64,000 bases of DNA, taken from positions 56,871,501-56,935,500 of the forward strand of contig CM057469.1 in assembly GCA_030035585.1 (NCBI GenBank), given 5' to 3'. This stretch comes from Dugong dugon. Its lineage: Eukaryota > Chordata > Mammalia > Sirenia > Dugongidae. Below the pieces are notes generated by a model. The model ran no database searches. It was not told the origin of the DNA and saw nothing but the letters and a program-made list of their open reading frames with translations. Shown here in pieces: positions 32,936-48,814 of this stretch (its first letter is position 1; each line of letters opens with the position of its first letter). Both the position numbers and the translations under genes were made by a program.

Positions 32936-33779
32936 AGCTGCCTGGCCCTGTAAGACGTAGGATTGAAATCTATACCTTAATATTAAGTGTAAATTATTCT
33001 TCTTTGAAGTTTCCCACTCTTCTTATATCCATAATGACCTCTTCCTTCTCTGAAGCCCCATAAGTGTTGCTCTAAAGCAATTAAAAAAAAAAAAAAAAAA
33101 ACCAGAATAGTTGTGGGGCCAAAATTTCCTGCAATTTAATCGGCTCTGTTAACAGAAGACAACTATTAAAACACAGCATACAAAAGTCATCTGTTTTTTA
33201 AAATAGTCATAGAAATCACCAATTGTTATGCTAGCTAAAAATTTCACCTGAGCCAATATAGTGTGGGCTGCCTTACAATTTTTGAAGGATGAGGTGCCAG
33301 AGCAGAGAGAGTTTTTGATTAAAACTTGTACCTGTGAGTGTCCATTCACGTAGCCACCTATGAAGCTGGCTGTAGTAAGCAAAGCGTATGGGTAATAATT
33401 TTTTGTGAACTACTAACTAAAGAAAAAAACTCTTCCGCTTCTAAAAATAAACCCTATCATATTAAATCAAGAACATCATAAAAGTAGACGTTGGCAAAAT
33501 ACAATGTTAGGTGAACAGTGGCTATTCCTAGCAAGGCTTAATAAACATAACAGAAGTTACAACAAATTAATGATTAGTAAAGCACTGTAAAAATGTAGCG
33601 ACGTATTTATGTATGCATTATAAATGTAAGTTGAATAATTTAAAATAGGTTCCACCTAAATCCACTTTGTAATATGTAAGGAAGATTTTAGATATTTCCC
33701 TAAAATAAAATTGGGATAAAAATTTGACAACATTTTATTATATCTTATCACTTTATCATTAAAAAGACAGGAAAGAAAG
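32936..33779. other. Unique intergenic sequence
   Basis: AT-rich. An A run at about 33083-33100 is not clearly attached to an element. No gene was seen. Confidence 0.5.
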
Positions 33780-35612
33780 AAAAACCAAAATGGATGTCAG
33801 AAGAGACTCTGGAACTTGCTCTTTAACATAGAGTAGCTAAAGCAAACAGAAGATATGATGAAGTCAAAGAGCTAAACAGAAGATTTCAAAGAGAGGATCA
33901 AGAAGACAAAGTAAATTATTATAATGACATATGCAAAGACCTGGAGTTAGAAAACCAAAAGAGAACATACTCGGCATGTCTCAAGCTGAAAGAACCGAAG
34001 AGAAAATTCAAGCCTCAAGTTGCAATTTTTAAGAATTCTACGACATAGGAAGCATCAAAAGAAGATGAAAGGAATACACAGAGTCACTGTACCATAAAGA
34101 ATTAATTGATCAGTGTTCCACCATTTCAGGAGGTAGCATATGATCAAGAACCAATGGTATTTAAGGAAGAAGTCCAAGCTGCACTGAAGGCATTGTCAAA
34201 AAACAATGCTCCAGAAATTGACAGAATACCAACTGAGACATTTCAACAAATGGATGCAGCGCTGAAGGTGCTCACTCATCTATGCCAAGAAACTTGGAAG
34301 ACAGCTACCTGGCCAACAGACTGGAAGAGATCCATATTTGTGCCCATTCCAAAGAAAGGCGATCCAAGAGAATACAGAAGTTATCGAACAATAGCATTAA
34401 TATCACACACAAGTAAAATTTTGCTGAAAATCAAAAGTGGTTATAGCAGTACATCAACAGGGAACTGCCAGAAATTCAAGCCAGATTCAGAAGACGACAT
34501 GGAGCCAAGGATATCAGTGCTGATGTCAGATGGATATTGACTGAAAGTAGAAAATGCCAGAAAAATGTTTGCCTGTGTTTTATTGACTATGAAAAGGCAT
34601 TTGACTGTGTGGATCATAACAAATTACGGATGACATTGCAAAGAATGGGAATTCCGGAACACTTAAGGTGCTCATTAGCAACCTCTACATAGACCGAGCA
34701 GCAGTCATTCAAACAGAACAAGGGTATACTGCATGGTTTAAAATCAGGAAAGGTATGCAGCACGGTTGTATCCTTTCACCATACTTATTCAATGTGTATA
34801 CTGAGCAGATAATCCGATAAACTGGACTGTATGAAGAGGAACACGGCATTAAGATTGGAGGAAGACTCATGAACAGCCTGCATTATGCAGATGACACAAC
34901 GTTGCTTGCTGAAAGTGAAGAGGACTTGAAGCACTTATTGATGAAGATCAGTATGGATTACACCTCAACATAAAGAAAACAAAAATCCTCACAAGTGGAC
35001 CAGTAAGCAACATCATGATAAATGGAGAAAATACTGAAGTTGTCAAGAATTTCATTTTACTTGGATCCACAATCAACGTCCATGGAAGCAGCAGTCAAGA
35101 AATCAAATGACATACTGCGTTGGGCAAATCTGCTGACAAAGACCTCTTTAAAATGTTAAAAAGCAAAGATGTCACGTTGAAGACTAAGGTGCACCTGACC
35201 CAAGCCATGGTACTTTTAATCGCCTCATACGCATGCGAAAGCTGGAGAGTGAATAAAGAAGTCTGAAGAAGAATTGGCAGATTTGAATTGTGGTGTTGCC
35301 AGAGAATACTGAATACACACCATGGATGGACAGAAAAGGAACAAATCTGTCTTGGAAGAAGCACAGCCAGAATGCTCCTTAGAAGAGAGGATAGCAAGAC
35401 TTCACTCCCGTACTTTGTACTTTGGACATGTTATCATCAGGAGGGTCAGTGAAAAACAGGAAGACCCTCAATGACATGGATTGACACAGTGGCTACAACA
35501 ACGGGCTCAAGCATGACAACAATCACGAGGATGGCACAGGACCCGGCAGTGTTTTCGTTGTGTTGTACATAGGGTTGCTATGAGTTGGACCCAACTGGAA
35601 GGCACCCTAATG
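33780..35612 (+). mobile_element. RTE (BovB-like) LINE, 5'-truncated, defective
   Basis: This is the largest RTE copy here. Recognisable RT motifs, in different frames, are IPKKGDPREYRSYR (about 34349), CFIDYEKAFDCVDHNK (about 34571) and the catalytic Y-A-D-D at 34884-34895, followed by the C-terminal region and the RTE tail (GTTGCTATGAGTTGG). RTE elements encode an endonuclease plus reverse transcriptase in one ORF; the endonuclease half is largely missing. Frameshifts and stops break the frame, and about 15 bp appear lost near 34950 (GATGAAGATCAGTATGG). The (AAC)n tail is degraded. Confidence 0.93.
34106..34540 (+). pseudogene. RTE reverse transcriptase, N-terminal remnant
   Basis: The longest surviving open stretch of the RTE RT (about 144 codons) runs from a conserved EEVQAALKALSKNNAPE segment through WPTDWKRSIFVPIPKKGDP to ALISHTSKILLKI, the fingers region. 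After about 34440 the frame diverges from RTE because of a frameshift; the continuing RT palm motifs are in another frame. It is not a host gene. Confidence 0.85.
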
Positions 35613-35944
35613 ACCACATCAACTTTATATGTTTCTTCTCAAAGGGGTTTAACAGTATAAAAACACTTCTCAAACTCAAATATATTTCATATAGGAAAAC
35701 ATGTACATTCATAAAAATCTTTTTGAACTATCTACTTTTTGTAAACAAATTATGTCCACTGATCATCTCACTCCTTTTCTCTTCCAACTGAAATAATTGT
35801 ACTTCTCTTTTTTTATTTTTATAGCAAACACTTTGTAATGTTGCTGCACAGCCAGATATCACCCTTAAAACAAAACAAAACAAAAAAAAACAAACCCTCT
35901 TTTTAGATAATATAGCATTTGCCAAAGGAAAAGAATGGACGAAA

Positions 35945-36225
35945 GGACTTAATATTTATTTGATACCTATGTAAGACACTTTCCAACAGTTTTTATTTTT
36001 TAATCTTCATAATTACCACTGGAGAGGTAGTGTTATAGCCAATTTATAGATACCCATTGAAACCCATTGCCATCGAGTCAATTCTGGCTTATAATTCATA
36101 GACAGGAAAAGGAAATCTCAGAGAGTTTAAGAATATTGTCTATGATCTTAAGGGAAAAATGTACAATTCAAACTCAGGCATAGGTGACTCCAGGTCTCTG
36201 CTCATCCGTTAACTCACTATTAGCA
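35945..36225 (+). repeat. MIR relic split by a SINE fragment
   Basis: The MIR halves lie at 35945-36053 (TTTGATACCTATGTAAGACAC ..., with substitutions) and 36101-36225 (AAGGAAATCTCAGAGAGTTT ... CTCCAGGTCTCTGC). Confidence 0.65.
36054..36100 (-). mobile_element. Very short SINE 3'-end fragment
   Basis: Only the tail (AACCCATTGCCATCGAGTCA, then ATTCTGGCTTATAA) of the tRNA-SINE is present, about 45 bp, inside the MIR. Similar TTATAGATA and TTCATAGACA flanks may be its target-site duplication. Confidence 0.7.
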
Positions 36226-36784
36226 AAGGAATCTTGACTGTAGTGGTCAGTTGGGTCTACCCAGTTCAGCTATCTATTTATACAATCATGCCGAAAAGGC
36301 TTTTTGTGTTTTGGTTTCTGTTTTTTGGAATTTTATGAAATAACCAAGACTTTCAAAATGAATAGAATAATCCCAAATCTAAAATAAGCTATATATATGG
36401 ATATATAGAGAGATATTACTATATATTAGAATATATTAAGCTAATAGGTTGCATACACCATATACATAATATTTATGATAAATATTCAATGGACAAAAAT
36501 GAAGAACTGAATAAACTTTTACATCCTTCTCACAGTGGAACTGGTAAAACACTGTAGCTAGTATGGCTAAGAGAAGAGTCTCTTTCTGGTCTGGATTTCT
36601 CTTCTTTTAGCATCTTCTTTTTCTTTCATAGATATTTCACTGTTGTTGTACTATCCTATTCTACTATGGAATGTTGGTTTCTTGAGTATCAGGATCTTTA
36701 TTTTCATTCTCTAGTTTTTCACACACTGAACGTTCAAGTATGAGATTTATCATTACATTGCTTAATAATATTTACCTATAATAA
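36226..36784. other. Unique AT-rich sequence
   Basis: It contains an ATATAT-rich tract at about 36390-36440. No gene or nameable repeat. Confidence 0.5.
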
Positions 36785-37000
36785 CTACTCAACATTTGCT
36801 GAGCACTATGTTAACTATGTTACATTTACTACCTTACGTCATATTTACAGAACTTTGCACGGTAGATATTTTTATTTCCACTTTGTAGTTGAAGACACTA
36901 CAAAAGTTTAGGGAGATTGTGTAATTTGCAGTTACACAGCTGGGAAATGGTGGACTGGAATTCAGATGCAGAACTGTCTGATTCCAGGCTGTGTACTCAA
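36785..37000 (+). repeat. MIR relic
   Basis: GCTGAGCACTATGTTAACTA, then GTTACACAGCTGGGAAATGG and CTGATTCCAGGCTGTGTAC follow the MIR order on the + strand. Confidence 0.8.
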
Positions 37001-37286
37001 CTAGTTTGCAGTACAGTTGAGGAGGAAATGTTTCTCTAATAACAAGCTTTGCAAAACGTCAGTTGCATGCTTTACATGCTAACCCAGACTTATTCTCTTC
37101 CTCTGTTTATGTGGCATTCTGAGCTCCGGGTGAAGCAGCTGCCCTCTGTGCCAAAAGAAAGAGTGTTTTATTCAGTTTCCTATGAAGGGAAAAGGGCTAA
37201 CACCGCTTTCTATAGAGAAACGTATAAATTCCAAATTAAAGATCGACTTGAAAATCCATCATCCATTGGATAGACATTTCCTATGT

Positions 37287-37598
37287 TGGCTGCCATTGAG
37301 TTGGCCCTCGACTCAGGGGAACTCCACGCACAACAGAACAAACTGCTGCCTGGTCCTGCACCAACCTCATGATCAACCATTGTGGTCCATAGGGTTTTCA
37401 TTGGCTAATTTTCAAAAGCAGATTGCCAGGACTTTCTTCCTAGTCCATGTTAGTCTGGAAGTTTCTCTAAAACCTGTTCAACATCACAGTAACACACAAA
37501 CCACCACTGATAGGAGGTGGCTGTGCATGAGGAGCCTTGGCTGATTTCCAGATCTCCTGCAAGAAGGCAAGAATTGTACCACTGAACAACCACTGCTT
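37287..37598 (-). mobile_element. Internally deleted RTE derivative (class C junction)
   Basis: A degraded RTE 3' end (GCCATTGAGTTGGCCC ... CTGCCTGGTCCTGCACC) is joined to the RTE 5' segment (GGCTAATTTTCAAAAGCAG, ACTTTCTTCCTAGTCC) through CCATTGTGGTCCATAGG, a breakpoint different from the other derivatives in the window. Confidence 0.75.
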
Positions 37599-37834
37599 CA
37601 CAGACTACATTATTAAATAAACATTCTCTAGTTATAGGGTCCAGGGGAATATTCTGAGTAATTCTTTCTAAATGGAGATTACATTTATATAAAATAAATT
37701 TACTTAGGTTCTATAACTTAATTAGTATTAAGTGAATAATGTAAAATAAGTTTAGCTATATAAAATAAGTTACAGCACTGTGAAAATGCAGTAAAATGCA
37801 CTTTAAGTACAACTTTTCCTAGATGCAAGGATAT

Positions 37835-38356
37835 TGCTATGGATTCAGTTGTGTCCCCCAAAATGTGTATCAATTTGTTTACGCCATGATTCCCAGTATT
37901 GTGTGATTGTCCACCATTTTGCCATCTGATGTGATTTTCCTATGTGATGTAAATCCGACCTCTATGATGTTAATGAGGTGGGCTTAGTGGCAGTTATGTT
38001 AATGAGGCAGGACTCAATCTACAAGATTAGATTGTGTTTTAAGTCAATCTCTTTTGTGATAAAAAAGAGAGAAGTGAGTAGAGAGCCTTGGGGACCTCAT
38101 ACCACCAAGAAACAAGAGCCAGGAGAATAGCATATCCTTTGGACCTGGGATCCCTGAGCAGAGAATCTCCTAGAGCAGGGAAAGACTGATGACAAGGACC
38201 CTCCCCAAGAGCCAAAAAAGAGAGAAAGCCTTCCCCTGGAGCTGGCAGCCTGAATTCGGACTTCTATCCTCCTAGACTGTGAGAGAATAAATTTCTCTTT
38301 GTTAAAGCCATCTACTTGTGGTATTTCTGTTAGAGCAGTGCTCGATAACTAAGACA
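37835..38356 (+). mobile_element. ERVL-MaLR-like solo LTR
   Basis: It starts TGCTATGGATTCAGTTGTG and ends CGATAACTAAGACA, with TG...CA ends. Inside, the polyadenylation segment GAGAATAAATTTCTC is followed by TTTGTTAAAGCCATCTACTT. It is homologous to the LTRs at 24975 and 27625 and, in its 3' half, to the one at 60741. The flanks (GATAT / AATAC) do not form a convincing duplication. Confidence 0.88.
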
Positions 38357-39224
38357 AATACTAAGGAGCCATAAATATGCTTCAAGTGGGGATTTGAACT
38401 TCTAATGGGAAATGTTATAGTTCACATACTGAAAAATACCCTGTCATGCACAGAGATGATACCTCTGACCTCTTTTCAATATGCTATATTGATTTTCGTA
38501 AGAAAGAGAAGGAAGGATCCTACTTATCTATCCCCATTTTTATCTGGCTCCTGCTGAAAGCAATGAGAGGCACTTGTAAAAATGTAACTCTGGAATATTA
38601 TGAAGTGATCTGGCCTACTGAAGCTTAAACTCGCAAACTCAATTTTCTTGACACCGTGCTAAAACCAACTGAAATATCTGGTCTTCAAGGCAAGACAGAT
38701 TTACACTGCTAGTCTGTATGCCTAGAGGAATTACCACGTAATAATTTTTGTTTTTGTTCTATCCTAGTTAAGTGTAGTTTTGAAGTTTATACTGAAAAAA
38801 TTATTTTACAGTGGAAATTTACCCCTGGGTATTGAATCAAGTTTTTGTTTTTCTAAATATTTATAAAGCAGTATGCTAGAAATCACATATGAAGGATCTA
38901 CTATAATATATCTTTTAACAGACATGTGGGCACATTTAAACCAAAATCCACGTACTTGGCTGGGGATGAATACATCTACTATTTACAGCTAAATGGTTCC
39001 TCTACCTGGAGAAATTCCTGTTCTGGAAGGCATTTATTTTTAAAATAGAGCAAGTGAGTGACAATCTTCTAAAATCCCTGCCAGGAGGAAGAGAAATGCT
39101 AAATATAGAGTGAGATATCCCATCTTATTTGGGAGATTAAATCATACCTGTATAAAGACCTGGAGTCAGAGCAACTTTTCACCACAAACCAGTCAACTGT
39201 TATATTTTCAAAATTCTTTTCCTT
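38357..39224. other. Unique intergenic sequence
   Basis: No gene or nameable repeat recognised. Confidence 0.5.
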
Positions 39225-39567
39225 TCTGAGCAATTTCATTTCCAGTTAGCACATCTTCACACTCAACTTCTAAATCTACATCTCTCACTCTGTGTGTTCT
39301 CCTGAATCCCAGATCCACACATCTAGTTTTCAGTTGGACCTCTATTGTATGAATGTTCCCAGGGCAGATCAAATGCCTCAGGTCCAGAAACAAACTCTTC
39401 ATCTTCTTCGTAAATGCAGTATTCCTCCTGTTTTCCACATTTCATTTTGTGGCATCACCATTACCTTCAGTTGCCCAGAATTCAAAATCTTCTAGCCCTT
39501 TCTTTCTTTCATCTTACTCATCTAATCAGTTTCCAATCTCAGTGCTTTTGTTTCCACAATGTCCCTT
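39225..39567 (+). repeat. L2 LINE fragment
   Basis: TCTCACTCTGTGTGTTCTCC, then AAACTCTTCATCTTC, TGGCATCACCATTACC and TTCAGTTGCCCAGAATTC follow an internal L2 segment on the + strand. The next L1 piece breaks it off. Confidence 0.65.
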
Positions 39568-39898
39568 GCATTGTTGTGAGGTTGTTAACCATTGTCATAG
39601 AGCAACATGTACTAACTGTTAAATGAGAAACTATTTTGTTCTGTAAGCCTTCATCTTAAGTGAGAATAACAGCACAATTGGAAAAGCATAGTCAATGTCA
39701 CTGAACTGTGCACGTAGAAATTTTTGAAATGGTGTATGTTTGGCTATGTGTATTTTCACCAAAAAAAAGGTTGAGAAGTTAGAGGGTTGACATGTTGTGG
39801 GGTTGTTAACCAATGTCATAAAACAATATGTGTCCTACTGTTTCATGAGAAACTATTTGTTCTGTAAGCCTTCACCTGAAGTACAATAAAAAAAAAAA
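39568..39898 (+). mobile_element. L1 3' terminus (first lineage), two modules
   Basis: The GTTGTGAGGTTGTTAACC and GTTGTGGGGTTGTTAACC modules, each followed by TGTAAGCCTTCA and an A run, match the L1 ends at 14548 and 22985. Strongly 5'-truncated; no ORF. Confidence 0.88.
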
Positions 39899-39909
39899 GA
39901 GTCTAACCT

Positions 39910-40294
39910 TGTGGGGATATATGCCATTTAAACATGGCTGCACTATTGACAACTGCAGCCCCCACAGGCCTCTATGCTATATACAACATATTGGAGACTT
40001 GTCAGCGTTGAGAAAGAGATTAGGCAGGACTTGTTTTCCCAAACCTATTGTCCTGTTACTGATTGGCTTATTTACCTGAATTCCTTCTCCCTTGCCCGAA
40101 ACTTATTGTTACTCACCCAAAGCCCATTGTTCTGTTATTTGCTTCACTGCTTGCTGTATTGACTATAAAATAAACTCCTGGGACTGAAGCCGGGGTTCGA
40201 CTCCTCAGAGTGACCCTCCTGGCCCCACTTCTCTGTAAGAATTGTGGCATTGGTTATTGTCTCCGCCGCCCCGACAACCGTCGCCACTGTGACA
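39910..40294 (+). mobile_element. Solo ERV LTR with 6-bp target-site duplication (class II / ERVK-like)
   Basis: The element begins TGTGGGGATATATGCC and ends CACTGTGACA, with TG...CA termini. TAACCT occurs immediately before (39904-39909) and after (40295-40300). A 6-bp duplication and the TGTGGGGA start favour a betaretrovirus-like (ERVK) origin. A TATA/polyadenylation segment (GACTATAAAATAAACTCC) at about 40160 and a CCGCCGCCCCGAC segment near the end suit an LTR promoter and U5. No internal genes are present, so this is the product of LTR-LTR recombination. Confidence 0.88.
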
Positions 40295-40300
40295 TAACCT

Positions 40301-41292
40301 AATGCATGGGGATGAAATAACCCTTCTCCCCCAGGAGTTTCGCAGTGGAGAAGTGCCTCTTTCCCCTCACCCACCCCCTAAACTGCCCCACTCCAACACC
40401 AGTCCAGCAGTGTTCAACAACTGCCATGCCCCTAAGCCGGAACTCAGGGCAATCTGCACACAAACCAGTCTCACGGCTTTAAAGAACACCACATCCCCTT
40501 AGCCAGGAACTCATATCAAGTCAAGAGGCCATCTCCCTTTGCCTAGGCACTGGCATAAGGGGTCTACGGACTTGAAGCGCTCTTCACCCCTGCCTAGACC
40601 TGTGTGGGCCAATTGAATGCCACATGCCCTCATTAGCATAAAGCAACAGGGCATACACCTGAACCCTATTTTCAACTGCAGCAGCCAAGGAGGAGTTGCA
40701 GATTCATGACATTTGACACCACCCTGCCCATTAAGCAGGGACCTCACCCACCCACATCATGGGCCTGAAGGCTGGCAGTACCACCCACTCCATCTAGCCA
40801 CCGACAACAGGGGTCTGAGGATAAGTGGTACCTTCCAGTCCCTCCATCCAACAGCATTGGGTGCCCAAGGGCTGGCTGCAATACCACCCCCCTACAAGCT
40901 CTAGGTGACAGGGACACAGCCTCCACCTAGGCACTAGGGGGCCAGCCATTAGCCCTGTGTCTTGTTCCACACATAGCCTCCTATTGCAGCCAGACACCTG
41001 TCCCTTCTCTGAACACCCCTATGCAGCCCTGCCAATCTACAACTGTGGGTGAGAGTCTGCACCACACACTTGGTTACTAACAACCTGGACACCTGTGCTG
41101 TATCTGCACAAGAAAAGTGAACAGAGTCCTGGGTTCACACACCTAGTAGCTGCTTTAACCACCTGGAGACAGGACATGATATCTTCAAAGATGCCAATAA
41201 CTAAAGTAGCTCACATGTCCAGCCTACGTGGGCATATCAAAACAAAAAGCTAGGACACAGTAAACAAACATACAATAAATAAATATAATAAC
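40301..41292 (+). promoter_or_regulatory. L1 5' UTR (internal promoter region)
   Basis: About 1 kb rich in CCACC/CACCC tracts and poor in CpG, upstream of ORF1. By position it should have held the sense promoter of the L1. No coding frame fits a known protein, and the short open frames on both strands here are incidental. Assigned by position, because ORF1 follows directly. Confidence 0.65.
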
Positions 41293-42313
41293 TTGTTGAT
41301 GGCTCGGAGAAAACAGTCAATATTGAATAACATAAAGAAGCAGGTCAAGATGGCTCCAGCAAGCATCCAGAATAAAGAACCAGGAAACCTTCCAGAGGAA
41401 GATAAGGTCATGGAATTACCTGGGATAGAATTCAAAAGATTAATATACAGAGCCCTCCAAGATATCAGGAAGGAGATCAGGCAAAATTCAGACCAAGCCA
41501 AGGAACATACAGACAAAGCAATAGAGGAATTCAGGAAAACAATACAAGAACAAAATGAAAAATTTAACAGGCTGCTAGAAGCAATAGAGAAACAGCAACT
41601 AGAAATCCAAAGATGAATAACAAAATTCCAGAATTAGACAACTCAATAGAAGGTCATAGGAGCAGAATTGAGGCAATGGAAATCAGAATTAGTGAGAATG
41701 AAGATAAATCCCTTGATACCAGTTTATTTGAGGAAAAATGAGAAGAAAAGAATTAAAAAAAAATGAAGAAAGCCTAAGAATTATATGGGACACTATCAAA
41801 AGGACAAGTCATTGGAGTACCAGAACAGACAGGGATAACAGAAAACACAGAGAGAATTGTTGAAGATTTGCTGGCAGAAAACTTCCCTGATTTCCTAAAA
41901 GACAAGAAGGTATCTATCTGAGAAGCTCAAGGAACCCAACACACAGTAGAACCCAAAAGAAAGTCACAAAGACATATTATAATCAAATTTGCCAAAATGA
42001 AAGACAAAGAATCTGGAGGGCAGCTAGGGATAAATGAAAAGTCACCTAAAAAGGGGAATCAATAAGACTAAGCTTTAACTACTCAGCAGAAACTATGCAG
42101 GCAAGAAGGTGATGAACACAGGACAGAACAACCAGTTATAAACCCAGATAGGGGAGTCACAAAAATAAGTCAAAGCTAAAAGACTGAAAATAGGCAAACA
42201 GAGATATCAATATGTAAAGGATGACAGCGCCAAAACAAAAAATAATTTAGTCATAGAACTTCCATATGGAGAGAAAGTTAAGGTGATATCAAGAAATAAA
42301 AGGTTGGTTTAAA
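41293..42313 (+). pseudogene. L1 ORF1 remnant (RNA-binding protein)
   Basis: The ORF1 protein of L1 is a trimeric coiled-coil RNA chaperone. The intact N-terminal stretch (107 codons from ATG 41293) shows a charged coiled coil with heptad-like Leu/Ile spacing (FKRLIYRALQDIRKEIRQ; NEKFNRLLEAIEKQQLE) and ends at a premature stop at 41614-41616. Further on, RHIIIKFAKMKDKE (about 41970) and SAETMQARR (about 42085) are remnants of the RRM and C-terminal domains in other frames. The 3' end is approximate. Confidence 0.82.
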
Positions 42314-42525
42314 CTTAGAAAAATAAAGATAAATTTAAGGTAGCCACAAAGGAAGCTAACAAATCTACCCATCAAAATAAAAAAGAAGAAAAACATAAAG
42401 ATGCACCAAACACAAAATCAACAATAAGAAAACGATGAAATGAAAATACATTAAAAAATTGAGCACAGAAAATTAAGTGGAACAAAGGAACTGTCAGCAC
42501 CACAAAAAAAAAAAAAAAAATCAAA

Positions 42526-46333
<3,808 letters not shown>

Positions 46334-47308
46334 GAACTCAAGAAAAGGTTTAAACACAGAAAAAAGCAATCTTTGATGGTTAGGGGGAGGAATCCTCTAA
46401 TTAATTAGATAGTATACAAGAATCAACTACAGTGAGGGGAAGGACAACACACAATACAGGGGAAGTTAGCACAACCAGACCAAAAGAGAAGCTAAGAAGT
46501 TTCCTAAACACATCCAAACACTTTGAGGGACAGAGTAGCTGGGGCTGTGGCCTGCAGGTCATAGTTTCAGGGGGGACATATAGGTCAACTGGCATAACAA
46601 AGTTTATTAAGAAAATGTTCTGCATCCCACTTTGGTGAGTGGCGTCTGGGGTCTTAAAAGCTTGCGAGAGGCTATCTAAGATGCATCAGTTGGTCCCATC
46701 CCACTCAGAGCAAAGGAGAATGAAGAAAACCAAAGACACAAGGAAAATATTAGCCCAAGAGGCCACATAAACCAGAGACTCCACCAGCCTGAGACCAGAA
46801 GCACTAGATGGTGCCCAGCTACCACCAATGACCGCCCTGACAGGGAACACAACCGAGTCCTGGACAGACTGGGAGAAAAGTGTGGAGCAGAATTCAAACT
46901 CACATAAAAAGACCAGACTTAATGGACTGACTGAAAGTGGAGGAGCCCCCGAAACTGTGGCCCCTGGATGCTCTGTTAACCCAGAACTGAAAGCACTCCC
47001 AAAGCCCACTCTTCAAAGATTAGACAGGACTATAAAACAAATAATACATATGAGGAATGTGCTTCTTATTTCAATCAGATACACGAGATCAAATGGGAGG
47101 CTCCTATCTGGAGGCAAGATGAGAAGGCAGGAAGGAACAGGAACTGGTTGAATGGACACAGAGAACCCGGGGTGAAAAGGGAGTGTGCTGTCACATTGAG
47201 GGAACTTCAACTAATGTCACAAAACAGTATGTGTATAAATTTTTGTATGAGAAATTAACTTGAGCTGTAAACTTTCACCTAAAGCACAATAAAAATAAAT
47301 AAATAAAG
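46334..47308 (+). other. L1 3' UTR (second lineage) and tail
   Basis: It shares the GGTCTTAAAAGC and GCCCAGCTACCACC segments with the first lineage but has a different distal half, ending GAGCTGTAAACTTTCACC, AAGCACAATAAAAATAAAT. It matches the minus-strand copy at 19207 and the one at 56444. Confidence 0.88.
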
Positions 47309-48804
47309 CTCACTTAGACTTTCTTCAGTGAGTTAAGTCATTATTATGTACAATAAACTATTTCACTTTCTATATCAGAGACAGTGCTATGTGGTTCCTG
47401 TTTCACTGAATAATCAAGGGACTCTGAGAGAATAATTAGAACAAATCAAATATCTAAAAAGTTAAATCTATTTTAATGTATAATAATAACCAGAAGAGAT
47501 CAATTAAATAGGTTAATATATTTTAAAAGTCTAATAATAGTGCCCCTTTCAGAAAAATGTGTATCTTTGTGAGTCAGATTTATGCCGAGAATCTGAAGGA
47601 CCATTTTGGCCTAGAGTTCATAACATCATAAAACCCTACCACAGCTCAACTTCCTTACACTTTTTATTAATCTTATATAAAATCTGATAATTCAACAAAT
47701 AGCAAGAATGTTTTAATTAATTAAGGAAAGAGTTTCAAACTTTAAGATCTGCTCTGATTTCCAATCAAATATCTAGAACATAATTCATAGTTTTATGTAG
47801 TCTCTATTAAACTAACTTTCCAAATTTCTATTTTTCACCACAAGAGATGATAAACAAGATGAAAACTAGCCATCATTTCAGTTTCCTGCAATTTATTATA
47901 ATTAATCTTTGAATTAATTATTGAACTTTAATAGGAAAAATAACAAAAAAATGTTGAACTGAATACCATCACTAATTCCAGATTAATAATAGAAAATAAT
48001 TCCAAATGACCTATGAATATTGTCACTTGTTAGTAGTATCTGATTTCCCTTCTCAGTTTTTATCATGGCAGTAAGGTAACTGGCAAGAAGCCAAACACTT
48101 CCCTCCTCCCTTCCCCCCAGTCAATGGGAAGAAACCTCTTTGTTACAGCCTAAAAGTCATCTGCCTCCTCTTTTGTATATATCTGCCATTAAATAGTCCC
48201 ATTCTTTATCTGTTGTACATAAGTAAAGCATAATTACAAAGTCTTCATTTATCTAAAAATTCCACTGACTCTTTGCTGCTGTACATGTGAGTCAAGAACT
48301 CGTTTACTTCACATCAAATATTTTCCTGTTTCTCAAGTTGGAAAGTACCAAATAAGTAAATGGAGAATCATAACAGCAGGAGAATGCTTGCCAGAATCAG
48401 TGAATGTGAATTACAGTGGCACTCTATATTCAAAATTAGACTGAATTTTAATCATTTCCCTTGAAGGAAAATAAAGTAACAATGACATTTAAACAGGCAT
48501 ATTTCTTCAGGAAATAAGAAACAACCAAAGACTATCTGAAAATGCTTCCTGGTGCCCAGTTAGGCTACATTATAAACAATCACAATTGGAATCTCTGCCT
48601 CAGACAGGAGCAGAGAGAACTTGTCAGAATAGAATATCTAGACCTCTCATTCTACTCCTGCCTTCCTTTCCACTTGGCTGACAGACACAAGAAATTTGGC
48701 TCTCAACAATAGGTTCCCAAAAGGTCAGCTCAACAACATGCATTTTATCACAAACACTGTACGGATTTAACCCCTGATAGCTAAAATTTTTGAACCAGCT
48801 TTCA
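47309..48804. other. Unique intergenic sequence
   Basis: AT-rich. I see neither exon nor nameable repeat over 1.5 kb, making it one of the longest repeat-free stretches in the window. Confidence 0.5.
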
Positions 48805-48814
48805 CCTAGTGTTA

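Noticed and set aside
34106-34540. A host gene with reverse-transcriptase similarity
   Set aside because: Flanking sequence continues as RTE in order, including the tail; the open stretch is a remnant of that element.
40301-41292. Several overlapping short frames on both strands
   Set aside because: C-rich L1 5' UTR gives few stop codons; placed directly before L1 ORF1.
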